Counted from the stretch's first letter, positions 52,773 through 61,684 are shown. The stretch: 64,000 nucleotides of DNA from Liquorilactobacillus mali KCTC 3596 = DSM 20444 (GCF_000260415.1 NZ_BACP01000062.1:62001-126000), one strand, 5' to 3'. Notes: generated by a model from the letters alone, not told the origin. A program made the numbers and translations.

Positions 52773-53160
52773 TAGTAATCTACCCGAAGGAAACCAACCA
52801 TAAGAAGGTCTAAGTAGTAGAATGGGAACTCACATGCCCCACTTGAATGGACGATTGCCTATACCACATCGCTCACGTTCTTTCCTTTTTAGTGACCACA
52901 CTAGCAGCTCGGTATAGAACCTACTCGTTGGATTTAATCTCAAACCCGATGATTCAATGTCTATATTAGCATTGAATTATTTTTGACTAGTCATAATTCC
53001 AAAAAACCGCCTTTGTGGGTCGAACCGAATTATGTTGACGAAATGTCTAGAGTGTCAATTCTATTAACATTTCACCCTTTTTGACATATCTAGGAAAGAT
53101 TTGACTGATCTTTCAGTTGTATGCTAGTGCCAATGGATTGGGTTTAATTTATTACTGCGT
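52773..53160 (-). ncRNA. Structured non-coding RNA region
   Basis: No gene. Perfect pairs: CTATACC/GGTATAG (52858/52911), ATTCAATG/CATTGAAT (52952/52970), CATAATTC/GAATTATG (52991/53027), GAAATGT/ACATTTC (53040/53067), GAAAGAT/ATCTTTC (53094/53108). Such dense pairing next to tRNAs suggests a second large ornate RNA. Confidence 0.45.
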
Positions 53161-53184
53161 ATTTAAAGATTACTTTAAATACTA

Positions 53185-53253
53185 TGTGACATATGAGAAT
53201 CGAACTCATATCACTTGTGAAGGTCAAGTGCGCTACCATTACGCCAATGTCAC
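53185..53253 (-). tRNA. tRNA-like gene, Glu (TTC) or Lys (CTT) uncertain
   Basis: Acceptor GTGACAT/ATGTCAC, D stem GCG/CGC with loop GG, T arm ATGAG-TTCGATT-CTCAT. Anticodon stem ACTTG/CAAGT with loop ACCTTCA: position 33 is C, not T, and the variable loop is short (69 nt in total). Confidence 0.6.
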
Positions 53254-53322
53254 TACGATGCGTTTAATATAATCGCCAAATTATATTAAACGACTTTTAG
53301 GAGGCGAACCGCCAATAAAAAA

Positions 53323-53396
53323 CGTAATATGACCAGTAGGAATCGAACCTACAAGCCTCGCCAGTGTAAGACCTATTATTTCAAGGTGAATATTAC
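53323..53396 (-). tRNA. tRNA-like gene, isotype unclear
   Basis: Acceptor-like GTAATAT/ATATTAC and T arm GTAGG-TTCGATT-CCTAC, but five extra bases separate them, and the anticodon arm near CTTACAC (possibly Val TAC) pairs poorly. Confidence 0.4.
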
Positions 53397-53402
53397 ATAC
53401 TG

Positions 53403-53417
53403 TCGTCTGCCAGACGA
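53403..53417 (-). other. Hairpin at the 5' end of the RNA locus
   Basis: Perfect stem TCGTCT-GCC-AGACGA ~35 bases after the promoter at 53451. Confidence 0.5.
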
Positions 53418-53450
53418 GGGTAATACCGCAAATAGCCATAACTTAATTAT

Positions 53451-53479
53451 AATATAACATATCATATTAAATATGTCAA
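53451..53479 (-). promoter_or_regulatory. Promoter of the tRNA/CRISPR locus
   Basis: On the minus strand: full dispersed element AATAGTAGTAATATTGACA, 17-base spacer, TATATT. No coding gene follows for 1.8 kb; the terminator is at 51426. tRNAs, structured RNA and array would form one transcript. Confidence 0.75.
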
Positions 53480-53535
53480 TATTACTACTATTAAATTTGT
53501 TATATTACGCAAAATAAAGCAATATAACAAATAAT

Positions 53536-54029
53536 TTATAATCTCTTCATTCTTTCCTCAGCGACAGGTTGAAGTATATAAGGGAATCGAGGATTATCTG
53601 ATGTCATCATTGCAAATCTCCCAGCCTTGCTTATTAATCCAAATTGTTCCAATAAATGAACTTTTTGGTTGTGTATTGGAAGATTTGCAGAATTAGGATG
53701 ATTTCTATAGAGTTCTTTTAAAATTGTCATCGCTTCTGGATCTTGGAATAATTTTTCTTGCTGTTCGGTATAATATTTGTTAAAAGCCAAATCTCTTCTC
53801 TTTTTTGCTATTTTTTTACTTATACGAACCACCAATAGAAAAAAAGAACCAAATAGAAAAATTAAGACAATATAATCGTAATTATCTAAAAAGTTTTCTA
53901 AATGAAGTTTTTTAAATAATTAGATGGTAAAAAATTTGCGGCCGATAAAAGAATACTCGTTGAGAATGTAGCAATCAAAACTTCAAAGCTAATGGGTTTT
54001 CTTAGAAAATCAATAACTTTATCGAACAT
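53536..54029 (-). CDS. SieB-like superinfection exclusion protein with -1 frameshift
   Basis: The ATG at 54029 starts a frame (MFDKVIDFLRKPISFEVL...) that stops at 53898. The -1 frame continues to 53536. The shift can take place at A-AAA-AAC (minus strand, 53913-53907), a classic slippery heptamer, in phase with the codons TTA AAA AAC. The joined product (~163 aa) has two membrane spans (~residues 16-33 and ~55-73) and a soluble C-terminus, like SieB, which blocks superinfecting phages. It may be programmed frameshifting, a natural knockout, or a sequencing error in the A6 run. Confidence 0.6.
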
Positions 54030-54100
54030 TTTATTATACTCTCTTTTCTATAGTAGGAATTAGTATGCTGTTTAATATACTATAATATAAATACTTTTTC

Positions 54101-54128
54101 ATTATATCATATTTAATTTTAATGTCAA
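54101..54128 (-). promoter_or_regulatory. Promoter of the SieB-like gene
   Basis: TTGACA of a dispersed element, 16-base spacer, TATAAT on the minus strand. Confidence 0.75.
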
Positions 54129-54153
54129 TATTACTACTATAAGAAACAAAAAA

Positions 54154-54468
54154 TTATTTTATCTCTCTATCATTACTATGCCACCTTTGACCATTAAAAC
54201 AGATAAACATGATTGTAAAATTAGTTTGCTTTTTTAATTCACGGTAAATAGCTTCAAGATATTCAATGTCGTATTCTTCATTTTGTAATGTTCTTAGAGG
54301 TAATGATCTAGTAAAATGGTTAGGTTTGCCCTTTAGGAAAAAGAAATTATATCTACTGTCGAATCTATCATTAACAATATTTATCTGATATCTTGCTCGA
54401 ATATTAGGAATGAAATATTTTTCTGCACGTTCATTTATTATGTCTGCTTGCTTTTTTGGACTAAGCAT
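54154..54468 (-). CDS. Hypothetical protein
   Basis: 104 aa, GAGGTGAT upstream. Basic, alpha/beta; no motif. It lies between the lysin terminator and the SieB-like gene promoter. Confidence 0.5.
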   Translation of the reverse strand: MLSPKKQADIINERAEKYFIPNIRARYQINIVNDRFDSRYNFFFLKGKPNHFTRSLPLRTLQNEEYDIEYLEAIYRELKKQTNFTIMFICFNGQRWHSNDREIK

Positions 54469-54515
54469 ATAATCACCTCAGATAACATTATACGAACATA
54501 TGTTTCATTTGTAAA

Positions 54516-54545
54516 TAAAAATAAGCCTAAATGGCTTATTTTTAT
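54516..54545 (-). terminator. Terminator after the lysis and tail genes
   Basis: Stem AAAATAAGCC / GGCTTATTTT with loop, T run on the minus strand; it follows the lysin stop by a few bases. Confidence 0.85.
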
Positions 54546-54550
54546 TGTAT

Positions 54551-55870
54551 TTATTTAACCCTCAACGTCTGTCCAACATAAATGTAATTTACATTTTTCA
54601 ATCCAGTCAATCGTTGAATTTGACTTACTGAAACACCATAGCGTTTAGCAATTGACCCAACAGTATCACCAGATTTAACCTTGTAGTAAACTTTTGAGCT
54701 TACCGTTGCAGTTGTCGTTGTGGTAACCGATTTAGTTGCACTAACTTTCAACTTCTGGTTAGGATATAGCATTGAATTGATTGTCTTACCATTCAACTGA
54801 GCTAGAGTATTCATGTTCATACCCAGCTTATTGGCAATACCCCACCACGAGTCTCCCGACTTAACAGTGTAATAGTTATAGCTAACTGTTTGGGTTTGAG
54901 CCTGAGCTTGTACAGCTTTCTTAGCTGATGTAGTAACATTGTTTTTCAATGTACCTTTGATCAGCAATTTCTGATTAGGATGGATAACAGTGTTTACTGT
55001 CATACCGTTTAATTGAGCCAATTGGTTCATATCTAACCCTAGCTTGTTGGCAATTTTCCACCATGAATCTCCAGAAACAACAACATAATACTTGTTTGAG
55101 TTATCAACTGTTTCTTCCTTGACTACTGCCTTTGGAGCTGTCGGCGTAACAGGCGTGTTGTCCTTAACGTCACCACTATTCATGATTCCTGTTAAATCAA
55201 CATTACCGTCAACACCATACACGTTGCTCCCGAATTGCCACATTGCTACATAATCCAGTGAAGGGAAGTATCTAAAGTCTGGAGCAGTTTGGTAACTCAT
55301 CGTTTTGTATGATGCTATCCACACCCTTGCTCCAAAAGTTGAGCCGACTTCACTCACGTTAATGTAGGTTTTCAGATAACTAGCTCCACTGTATAATACA
55401 GCTTTGTAATTAGCTTTCTGAACCGTCTCCATGAACGTGATAATAGCTTGTGTATTAGCTTCTTTGTTGCCAGTTGCACCAGCCTCATAATCTAAGGCAA
55501 TTACTGAACCAGTTTTCAAACCAACTCTTTGTGCATCGCTGATAGCTAAGTTAGCCATATCTTTTGCAGAGTTTTGATCTGCCCCGAATTGACCCCAGAA
55601 ATAGCTCCCTATATCCATTCCAGCTAAACTAGCATTTGCTAATTGTGCTGATGCCTTCGGGTTTTTATAGTGAGTTCCCTCACCTCCGCCAGAACCACCT
55701 AACTTTACAAGGGTAAATGACATGCCACGGCTTTTCATAGTCTGAAAATATTGAACTGTGGAATCTTGCCAGTTTGAAACATCCATTCCAAGCGTATTTG
55801 CTGACGCTGAAATGACAAATATCATGATAGTTAAAAAACTAACTAACATTAATGTTATTTTCTTTTTCAT
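54551..55870 (-). CDS. Endolysin: GH25 muramidase with three LysM domains
   Basis: 439 aa. N-terminal signal peptide (residues 1-24, cut after ASA). GH25 domain (~28-225): GMDVSNWQ (catalytic Asp) and ALDYEAG (~127). Three LysM repeats (~258-300, ~330-372, ~393-437), each starting YYxVxSGDS/T. It cuts glycan strands of the host wall. A signal peptide means export by the host Sec system, with the holin then triggering lysis. Confidence 0.9.
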   Translation of the reverse strand: MKKKITLMLVSFLTIMIFVISASANTLGMDVSNWQDSTVQYFQTMKSRGMSFTLVKLGGSGGGEGTHYKNPKASAQLANASLAGMDIGSYFWGQFGADQNSAKDMANLAISDAQRVGLKTGSVIALDYEAGATGNKEANTQAIITFMETVQKANYKAVLYSGASYLKTYINVSEVGSTFGARVWIASYKTMSYQTAPDFRYFPSLDYVAMWQFGSNVYGVDGNVDLTGIMNSGDVKDNTPVTPTAPKAVVKEETVDNSNKYYVVVSGDSWWKIANKLGLDMNQLAQLNGMTVNTVIHPNQKLLIKGTLKNNVTTSAKKAVQAQAQTQTVSYNYYTVKSGDSWWGIANKLGMNMNTLAQLNGKTINSMLYPNQKLKVSATKSVTTTTTATVSSKVYYKVKSGDTVGSIAKRYGVSVSQIQRLTGLKNVNYIYVGQTLRVK

Positions 55871-55910
55871 ATTTTCTCCTTCCCGAAATATATTCTTTAT
55901 TTACTTAAAA

Positions 55911-56321
55911 TTACTGTGCTGCAACTGTTGAATTAATAGCATCAACTTGACCAGATAAGTTACTAATCTTTGTATGTGCCAAGTCTACTGATGCCTGTGC
56001 AGTGTTTGCTACTGCTTTTGCTGTATTAGCTGCTGCCTTGGCTGCTGAAATTTCTGCATTTGAAGAAACGATTTGTTGCTCCAATGAAGCAGTATCAACG
56101 CTTACGGTAGCTGGTTCACTAAATACACCAATTAAACCTAGGAATGCTAACACTGTGTTAATGCAAGCAACAATTGCTCCAATGTCGCCAGTAAACTTAA
56201 TGCCAAAACTTGCTAAAAGTTGCTGTACGATAACAATAAGCAATGATATTGAAGCAGCCACCATTTTTCCATTGAGCGTGCCATCGTCACCGACAAACTT
56301 TTTCTTGATATTCTTTAACAT
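55911..56321 (-). CDS. Holin, phiLC3-like, with coiled-coil tail
   Basis: 136 aa. Two membrane spans (~residues 20-40 and ~48-66) match the phiLC3 holin layout (NGKMVAASISLL... QQLLASFGI). The Ala/Ser-rich C-terminal heptads form a coiled coil. It makes the membrane lesion that sets the time of lysis. Next to the lysin. Confidence 0.75.
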   Translation of the reverse strand: MLKNIKKKFVGDDGTLNGKMVAASISLLIVIVQQLLASFGIKFTGDIGAIVACINTVLAFLGLIGVFSEPATVSVDTASLEQQIVSSNAEISAAKAAANTAKAVANTAQASVDLAHTKISNLSGQVDAINSTVAAQ

Positions 56322-56362
56322 TGTAAAACCTTCTTTCTTTTAATATTGTAATATTACTACTA

Positions 56363-57067
56363 TTACTTTGTATAAGTTATTTGTAGCTTTGGTTTTCTTG
56401 AATCGTCAGTTCCATAGAAATAACCATAGTAATAAGGATCAGTGCTACCGTTATAGGTAACAAAGCCTTTAATTGCGTCATCTCTAATCTGTTCTCCTAC
56501 CCAATTAGGTAGTGTTATCCAATGACCTTCGTCTCGACTACCGTAATTTTGTCTCACTATATCATACTGTTTGTGAGTAACCTTACCTTGCCAACCACTA
56601 GAATTATGTGTTCCTAATACTAGTTGTCCACCAGTTGTATACCACCAATGTTGAGAATGAAGGTATAATTTAACAGAATTAATAGTGGAATTTTGCAATG
56701 CACTTCTGATAGCTGCATCATTAAAGCCCATCATACCAGACTGAAGACCAGCATCTCCTTCCCAACGTACATCAGGGTTACTAAACCTACCTTGCAACAT
56801 ATTGTTACCTTTATCACTTCTAGGTCTAGCAGAAAAGTCTAAGCCACGAGCAGAAGTCCAAGATGTTTGACCATAATAACTTTGTGTCCATGTAGCTGGG
56901 AAAGTTAATGTTTGTGTAGTTTGAGATACCGTTCTCCAACCCTCACTAGTTCCCGTGTACAATTTCACTTTTGCCTTTTGCCATGATGAGCCATTCCATA
57001 TCTTAGCTTGTCCTTGACGATCTAGCCAATTACCTTTGCCATCACTCATTCTAATTCCTTGTGTCAT
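56363..57067 (-). CDS. Tail tip / receptor-binding protein
   Basis: 234 aa, Gly/Trp/Tyr-rich and all-beta. The start GNWLDRQGQAKIWNGSSWQKAKV is a typical phage tail-fibre linker segment. The C-terminal half resembles a carbohydrate-binding beta sandwich. Likely binds host surface sugars. Confidence 0.6.
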   Translation of the reverse strand: MTQGIRMSDGKGNWLDRQGQAKIWNGSSWQKAKVKLYTGTSEGWRTVSQTTQTLTFPATWTQSYYGQTSWTSARGLDFSARPRSDKGNNMLQGRFSNPDVRWEGDAGLQSGMMGFNDAAIRSALQNSTINSVKLYLHSQHWWYTTGGQLVLGTHNSSGWQGKVTHKQYDIVRQNYGSRDEGHWITLPNWVGEQIRDDAIKGFVTYNGSTDPYYYGYFYGTDDSRKPKLQITYTK

Positions 57068-57080
57068 AAATTAATCACCC

Positions 57081-58337
57081 CTAGAATCCGATCCATACCG
57101 AACCATACGGTATACTTCCCTTTGGTTCATCATTAGTTAAGAAGAATCTTCTACCACTAATTAATGGAGCATTAGGAACTCTTAATATACCATCACCACC
57201 TGTAGTAAAACTTCCAAGCCATTGACCACGACCGTAATCATAGAATCCCATTTCTTCTCTCGAATCGTTATAATACATTCCAATCGTACCCTTACTCTTA
57301 GTGAACTGTACTACGTTTTCTGCACCAGTAGCACTCAATGTTATCGGTACATTTGACCAAATTCTGTTACTATATACGCCGAGAAGATCAGCTCCCTTAA
57401 CGCCAAGCACTAAACCACCTGATGCTGCAAGAACACGTCCATATGGATCGGTTGAATTATTATTTGCTGGCATTACTCTAAGTTCATGTCCATTTTCTAA
57501 TTCAAAATCGGCTTGAACCTTATTGACAATATCGTTTCTTAAAAACTTCGTACTGTCTAGGCCATCAAGTTGATCGGCATTGATACCTGATCCCTCACCA
57601 CTATTCAAGTCTGTATAGACTTTGTGACCATTAATTTTTACATCTTGTGAACTAAGAATATTCAACGCAAGTTGGTCATTTCCAAGAGTGAACTTATCGT
57701 TTTGGTCAACGTTAGCCATGTTTACAGATTGACCGTTTGAACGGTTGAACTGATAACTAGCTCCATATTTCATACCGAGATTTCCTTGCATTGTATCGCC
57801 AGATAATTGAGGATATCTTCCGTCATGATTATGGTTGCCAAATTTAGTTGCTAAATTATTTAACGAGGTTGATACGTCACCAATACTCTTGTTTGTGTCA
57901 GTGATTCTTGAACCCAATGCAGTTATACTTGTGTTGATTGTATTAATGGTATTCTGTAATGAAATACCACCAGCCGACCAATCAGTATAAGTACCATTAA
58001 ATAATGTACATTCTGCAATGACACCATTTGATCCGATAATCTTATATAAAATTACGTCTGGGTTCGCAGTTGCCCCTATCGCCATTACTGATAAAATAGC
58101 TCTTTTATCAGTGGGGATATTGCTAGGCAAATCTGTCAAACCTTTCGTGTTATATACTCCAGTACCCTTAATAGTTTTGAAAGATACATTCTCCACTACT
58201 TTACCTTTGAGCATTAAATCATTTAATGTTCCAAGGGCATTGCCCGCATCATCATAAATAATGACAGAAGCGCCTTCTGTTTCAAAATGATACTTTTCAT
58301 TGTTTACCCAATAAATACTATTGTGTTTTGTTGCCAT
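57081..58337 (-). CDS. Tail fibre / receptor-binding protein
   Basis: 418 aa. FGNHNHDGRYPQLSGDTMQGNLGM (~residues 167-190; quoted parts HNHDGRYP and SGDTMQGNL) is the collar-type motif of tail fibres. The N-terminus (BppU-like) would attach to the baseplate, the C-terminus (~330-418) to the receptor. Confidence 0.75.
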   Translation of the reverse strand: MATKHNSIYWVNNEKYHFETEGASVIIYDDAGNALGTLNDLMLKGKVVENVSFKTIKGTGVYNTKGLTDLPSNIPTDKRAILSVMAIGATANPDVILYKIIGSNGVIAECTLFNGTYTDWSAGGISLQNTINTINTSITALGSRITDTNKSIGDVSTSLNNLATKFGNHNHDGRYPQLSGDTMQGNLGMKYGASYQFNRSNGQSVNMANVDQNDKFTLGNDQLALNILSSQDVKINGHKVYTDLNSGEGSGINADQLDGLDSTKFLRNDIVNKVQADFELENGHELRVMPANNNSTDPYGRVLAASGGLVLGVKGADLLGVYSNRIWSNVPITLSATGAENVVQFTKSKGTIGMYYNDSREEMGFYDYGRGQWLGSFTTGGDGILRVPNAPLISGRRFFLTNDEPKGSIPYGSVWIGF

Positions 58338-58370
58338 TATTTCACTTCCTCTAAAATGTTAATATTACTA

Positions 58371-58772
58371 CTATTCAAGGACAATTATATCGTCATTTAG
58401 ATTACCATCATCGTCTTCAAATTTCGTTACTCCGCTAATATTATGACCTTTCTCGTCATCATGAATTACTAATGTAGCACTTCTTGTAGAGCCACTCGAC
58501 CCAATAATTGTTAAGTTAGAACCATTGCCATAAAGATCTTGAACAATAACTATATCGTCTTTACTTATCCAGTCATGCAAATGTTCGGGGAGAGTGCATG
58601 TAAAATCTGAACCATTAATAGTGACGATACATTTATATCCACTAGGATCTTGTTTGACTATTCCTACCTTATTCTGTGGGGTAGTTGCTGTGGCAAGTTT
58701 GCTGTCAACAATCGTAGATATACTATCAATAAAATTTTGTTGTATTTCATTTGTTGTTTTTGCATCTGCCAT
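58371..58772 (-). CDS. Baseplate protein, OB-fold-like
   Basis: 133 aa. IVKQDPSGYKCIVTINGSDF...DDIVIVQDLYGNGSNLTIIG is the beta-barrel pattern of small baseplate/spike proteins. GGTGGTGAG upstream; a dispersed element follows the stop. Confidence 0.6.
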   Translation of the reverse strand: MADAKTTNEIQQNFIDSISTIVDSKLATATTPQNKVGIVKQDPSGYKCIVTINGSDFTCTLPEHLHDWISKDDIVIVQDLYGNGSNLTIIGSSGSTRSATLVIHDDEKGHNISGVTKFEDDDGNLNDDIIVLE

Positions 58773-58785
58773 ACTCGCTCACCAC

Positions 58786-59511
58786 CTAATCTAATACTTG
58801 AATAAAGGCGGTAGAAGGACTTAAATTAGACGGTTGTGTCTTACCAACTAAGATTTGCGTATAAGGAAACCAATAACTACCCGCAGTATCTAAATCGGGT
58901 TTTTGGTTTGAATTAGCAACCTTACAGATAAAGACCATATCAACAGGATTCCAAGAATCGCCTACCTTGATAGAAACAGCATCACCAATTGCATAACTGG
59001 TACTACCACTCCATACACCTTTATAAGAGGCATTGAGACCAATATCCCCTTTGTCACCCTTATAAGCGACCTTGTGATAGCTTGCAGACATATCGGGTGT
59101 ATCATTCTTGCTTGCTACTACATCTTGCAGTACGAGGTATAAATCGCCGTTGTAGCTCACAAGATTCTGCTTGCCGTACTTCTTAGTTGAGTCCCATACA
59201 CCTACCAAGTTAAAGTTGTTTACATAAGTCGCCCACAATTGCTGTTTTGCTTCAATATAGCCGTCAACATTGTTTAAGAAAAATTGCTCTAAGGCTACCA
59301 TACAGTCAGTAACTTTGTTCATAGTTTCTGGTGTAATAATGTTATCTTGTAATTCAGCAGCTAAGGCATTCAACCTATTTTGTTGGTTGTTATCTAATGA
59401 ACTAAGTGCTTTTAATTGGACAAATTCATTAGCATCTTGAACCTTATTTGCTGGTAAATCAGACAGCTCTGGAAAATTATCTAGACTGTCTGGAAAAGTC
59501 GATCTAGACAT
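58786..59511 (-). CDS. Baseplate protein with carbohydrate-binding modules
   Basis: 241 aa. N-terminal helical part (residues 1-105). Two repeats of the CBM5/12-like pattern: GVWDSTKKYGKQNLVSYNGDLYL (~110) and GVWSGSTSYAIGDAV...FICK (~165; each longer than quoted parts here). It may bind wall sugars during adsorption. Confidence 0.6.
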   Translation of the reverse strand: MSRSTFPDSLDNFPELSDLPANKVQDANEFVQLKALSSLDNNQQNRLNALAAELQDNIITPETMNKVTDCMVALEQFFLNNVDGYIEAKQQLWATYVNNFNLVGVWDSTKKYGKQNLVSYNGDLYLVLQDVVASKNDTPDMSASYHKVAYKGDKGDIGLNASYKGVWSGSTSYAIGDAVSIKVGDSWNPVDMVFICKVANSNQKPDLDTAGSYWFPYTQILVGKTQPSNLSPSTAFIQVLD

Positions 59512-59590
59512 AAAAACATCACTCCTATTCTTCGCTTATTATAGCATTATTTATTTTTTTTGTAAATTAATTGCCAAATATTGACACTAA

Positions 59591-61684
59591 TTAATCGTAA
59601 ATTATTTTGAAGCCAATTGATACCGTTGTAGCAGCAGAATTATTGAACACACTGCTTGCATCCATTACAGAGCCAGTAAGATTCATCATATGAATACCAC
59701 CAATAGAACATGTGTCTGTGTCATTTGAATCGTTAAGATAATCCCAAATTGGCATTGTGTTCATTTTTTCAATTATAAGATTAATCATATCGGTACTATC
59801 ATTTTTTAGTGGTAATAATTTGACTAGAAAGTTTAAATTTAAGTTCTTTACGCCCTTTATTCTAGTGAACATTTGTCTAAAACTGTCTGCACTATCATTC
59901 AAGTAATAGATTGCACAAGCGATTAAATATGCTACACTGTAATCTTCTGACGTACTATCCCAAGAACCATTCAATAAATCTTTAGCCTTATTAATCATAG
60001 AGGCTTTCTTTGCGGCATTGCTTTCATATCCAGTCAAAGACAAATATCTATCTTTCCCACCATGTATAAGCTCCGCAAAGCCTTCTTTAAACCATGTTGG
60101 CATATCCAATGTATTAGACACGTCATAATAATCGTTTGAAACGGCATGGAACATTTCGTGAGCTAAAATTCTATCTGCATAATCACCTTTGGATCTGCCA
60201 GTATCTCCATCTTCACTAGTAGGAACGATAGTCTTAAAATCAGCTAAATCAAATTCCATTGTTTGCGATTTCGTGGTTGTATACCCTGTGACAGCAGCCT
60301 GTTCTCCCCCAGCAGCTTCATTAATAAATCTAACAAATATCGTATTATCTCCACTACCAGAAACACCATAGCAATCTTTAATTCTTTGTTCACCAAGACT
60401 CAACCAGCCAAGTTGATTGATACCTTTCTTGATTGCTGCAACAACAGGTAGTTCTTCGTCTCCATACTCAATTCCAACATAATACATCTTGTGTGTTGTT
60501 ATGCTCATTGTGCCAGTAACACTTAAATCAATACTAAAACTATCAATCATGTATCTGTATTTGTTCCCCGTTACTGGATTAACTATTTCAACAAGATCAT
60601 ATGGTTCAAAAATATAGATTGGAATTGTGGAAATAGTACATTGTTCCTGAAAATGTGCTGTCTTCCAAATGTTATATTTTGCCTCTGCCAAGCACTGAAT
60701 ATCGTTAGATAATTTAGTGTCCACAATAATACTTGTTCTAGTACCAATAGCATCAACGTTGAATGGATTCTTCGAGTCAGTAATTCTTACTACCGCCTCT
60801 GGTGTGATACCAGTAGAGGTATCAGTGTTACCATAAACAACTACTCTATTCTTAACATTCTTCAAATTATATGCTTCACTGAATGATAATGTTAAATCTG
60901 CTCTATCTAAGTTGGTAGAATCAAATGTCCATTTAACGTCCTGAGTGTCTATATCCTTTTGAATCTGCAACTTACGAAATTCAAATTCACCTTTGACGTT
61001 ATATCCACATGTGTAGTCCATGTACATATCTCTTAATTCTTTGATAATATCAGTTATGTTACTACCAATAGCCTGAGTGTAGTCATACGGTACTACTTCG
61101 CTTGCGTCACTCTCATACATATATCCAAAGGAGTTCTCTCCCAATAGTTCCATAACTTTTCTTATAGCGACATTGATTGGAGTTCCAGCGGGAATTGTTA
61201 GCTCATTTTCTAATGTATCACTGTCATATCTTGTCATTTTGTCACTCAATGTTAAGGTTATTGAGCTATCTGAATCCGATATAGACAATCCTTCCTCATC
61301 AACTAAGAAAGTTCCTAACAAGAAATTGATAACTGGCTTAGTGTTATCTGTTAAGTCTTCAATTCCTTGATAGATTTTAAACTCTTTATTGAACCAGATA
61401 GCCCCACCGTCTGTTGGAATATAATCTGGATCAACTACCATTGTTATGCTACCAGTTCTCTTGATTAATGAATCACCTGTACCGTTCAAAGTACCACCTG
61501 TTGTTCGTCCTTCAATGGTATCTATTACAGAACCATCGCTATCTAATATCTGAATTATTGTACTAAGATTTCGTATAGGTTGTGTATGAACCGATATTGC
61601 ATTTTGTTTAATGTCACCATATAAATCATCTACGATATTGGGAACGAGATAATTCTTTTGGTTTTTAACTAACATATTATTCAA
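59591..61684 (-). CDS. Tail hub protein fused to a zincin metalloprotease
   Basis: 697 aa from a TTG after GGGGGAA. The N-terminal ~430 residues are a tail-hub type protein (DUF5048-like start, then hub beta domains). The C-terminal part has AHEMFHAVSND (~residue 516, HExxH) and TWFKEGFAELIHG (~535), giving the third ligand Glu as in gluzincins such as flagellinolysin-type peptidases. This would place a protease at the tail tip, perhaps to cut host surface proteins on entry. Most related phages carry a wall hydrolase there instead. Confidence 0.7.
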   Translation of the reverse strand: MNNMLVKNQKNYLVPNIVDDLYGDIKQNAISVHTQPIRNLSTIIQILDSDGSVIDTIEGRTTGGTLNGTGDSLIKRTGSITMVVDPDYIPTDGGAIWFNKEFKIYQGIEDLTDNTKPVINFLLGTFLVDEEGLSISDSDSSITLTLSDKMTRYDSDTLENELTIPAGTPINVAIRKVMELLGENSFGYMYESDASEVVPYDYTQAIGSNITDIIKELRDMYMDYTCGYNVKGEFEFRKLQIQKDIDTQDVKWTFDSTNLDRADLTLSFSEAYNLKNVKNRVVVYGNTDTSTGITPEAVVRITDSKNPFNVDAIGTRTSIIVDTKLSNDIQCLAEAKYNIWKTAHFQEQCTISTIPIYIFEPYDLVEIVNPVTGNKYRYMIDSFSIDLSVTGTMSITTHKMYYVGIEYGDEELPVVAAIKKGINQLGWLSLGEQRIKDCYGVSGSGDNTIFVRFINEAAGGEQAAVTGYTTTKSQTMEFDLADFKTIVPTSEDGDTGRSKGDYADRILAHEMFHAVSNDYYDVSNTLDMPTWFKEGFAELIHGGKDRYLSLTGYESNAAKKASMINKAKDLLNGSWDSTSEDYSVAYLIACAIYYLNDSADSFRQMFTRIKGVKNLNLNFLVKLLPLKNDSTDMINLIIEKMNTMPIWDYLNDSNDTDTCSIGGIHMMNLTGSVMDASSVFNNSAATTVSIGFKIIYD

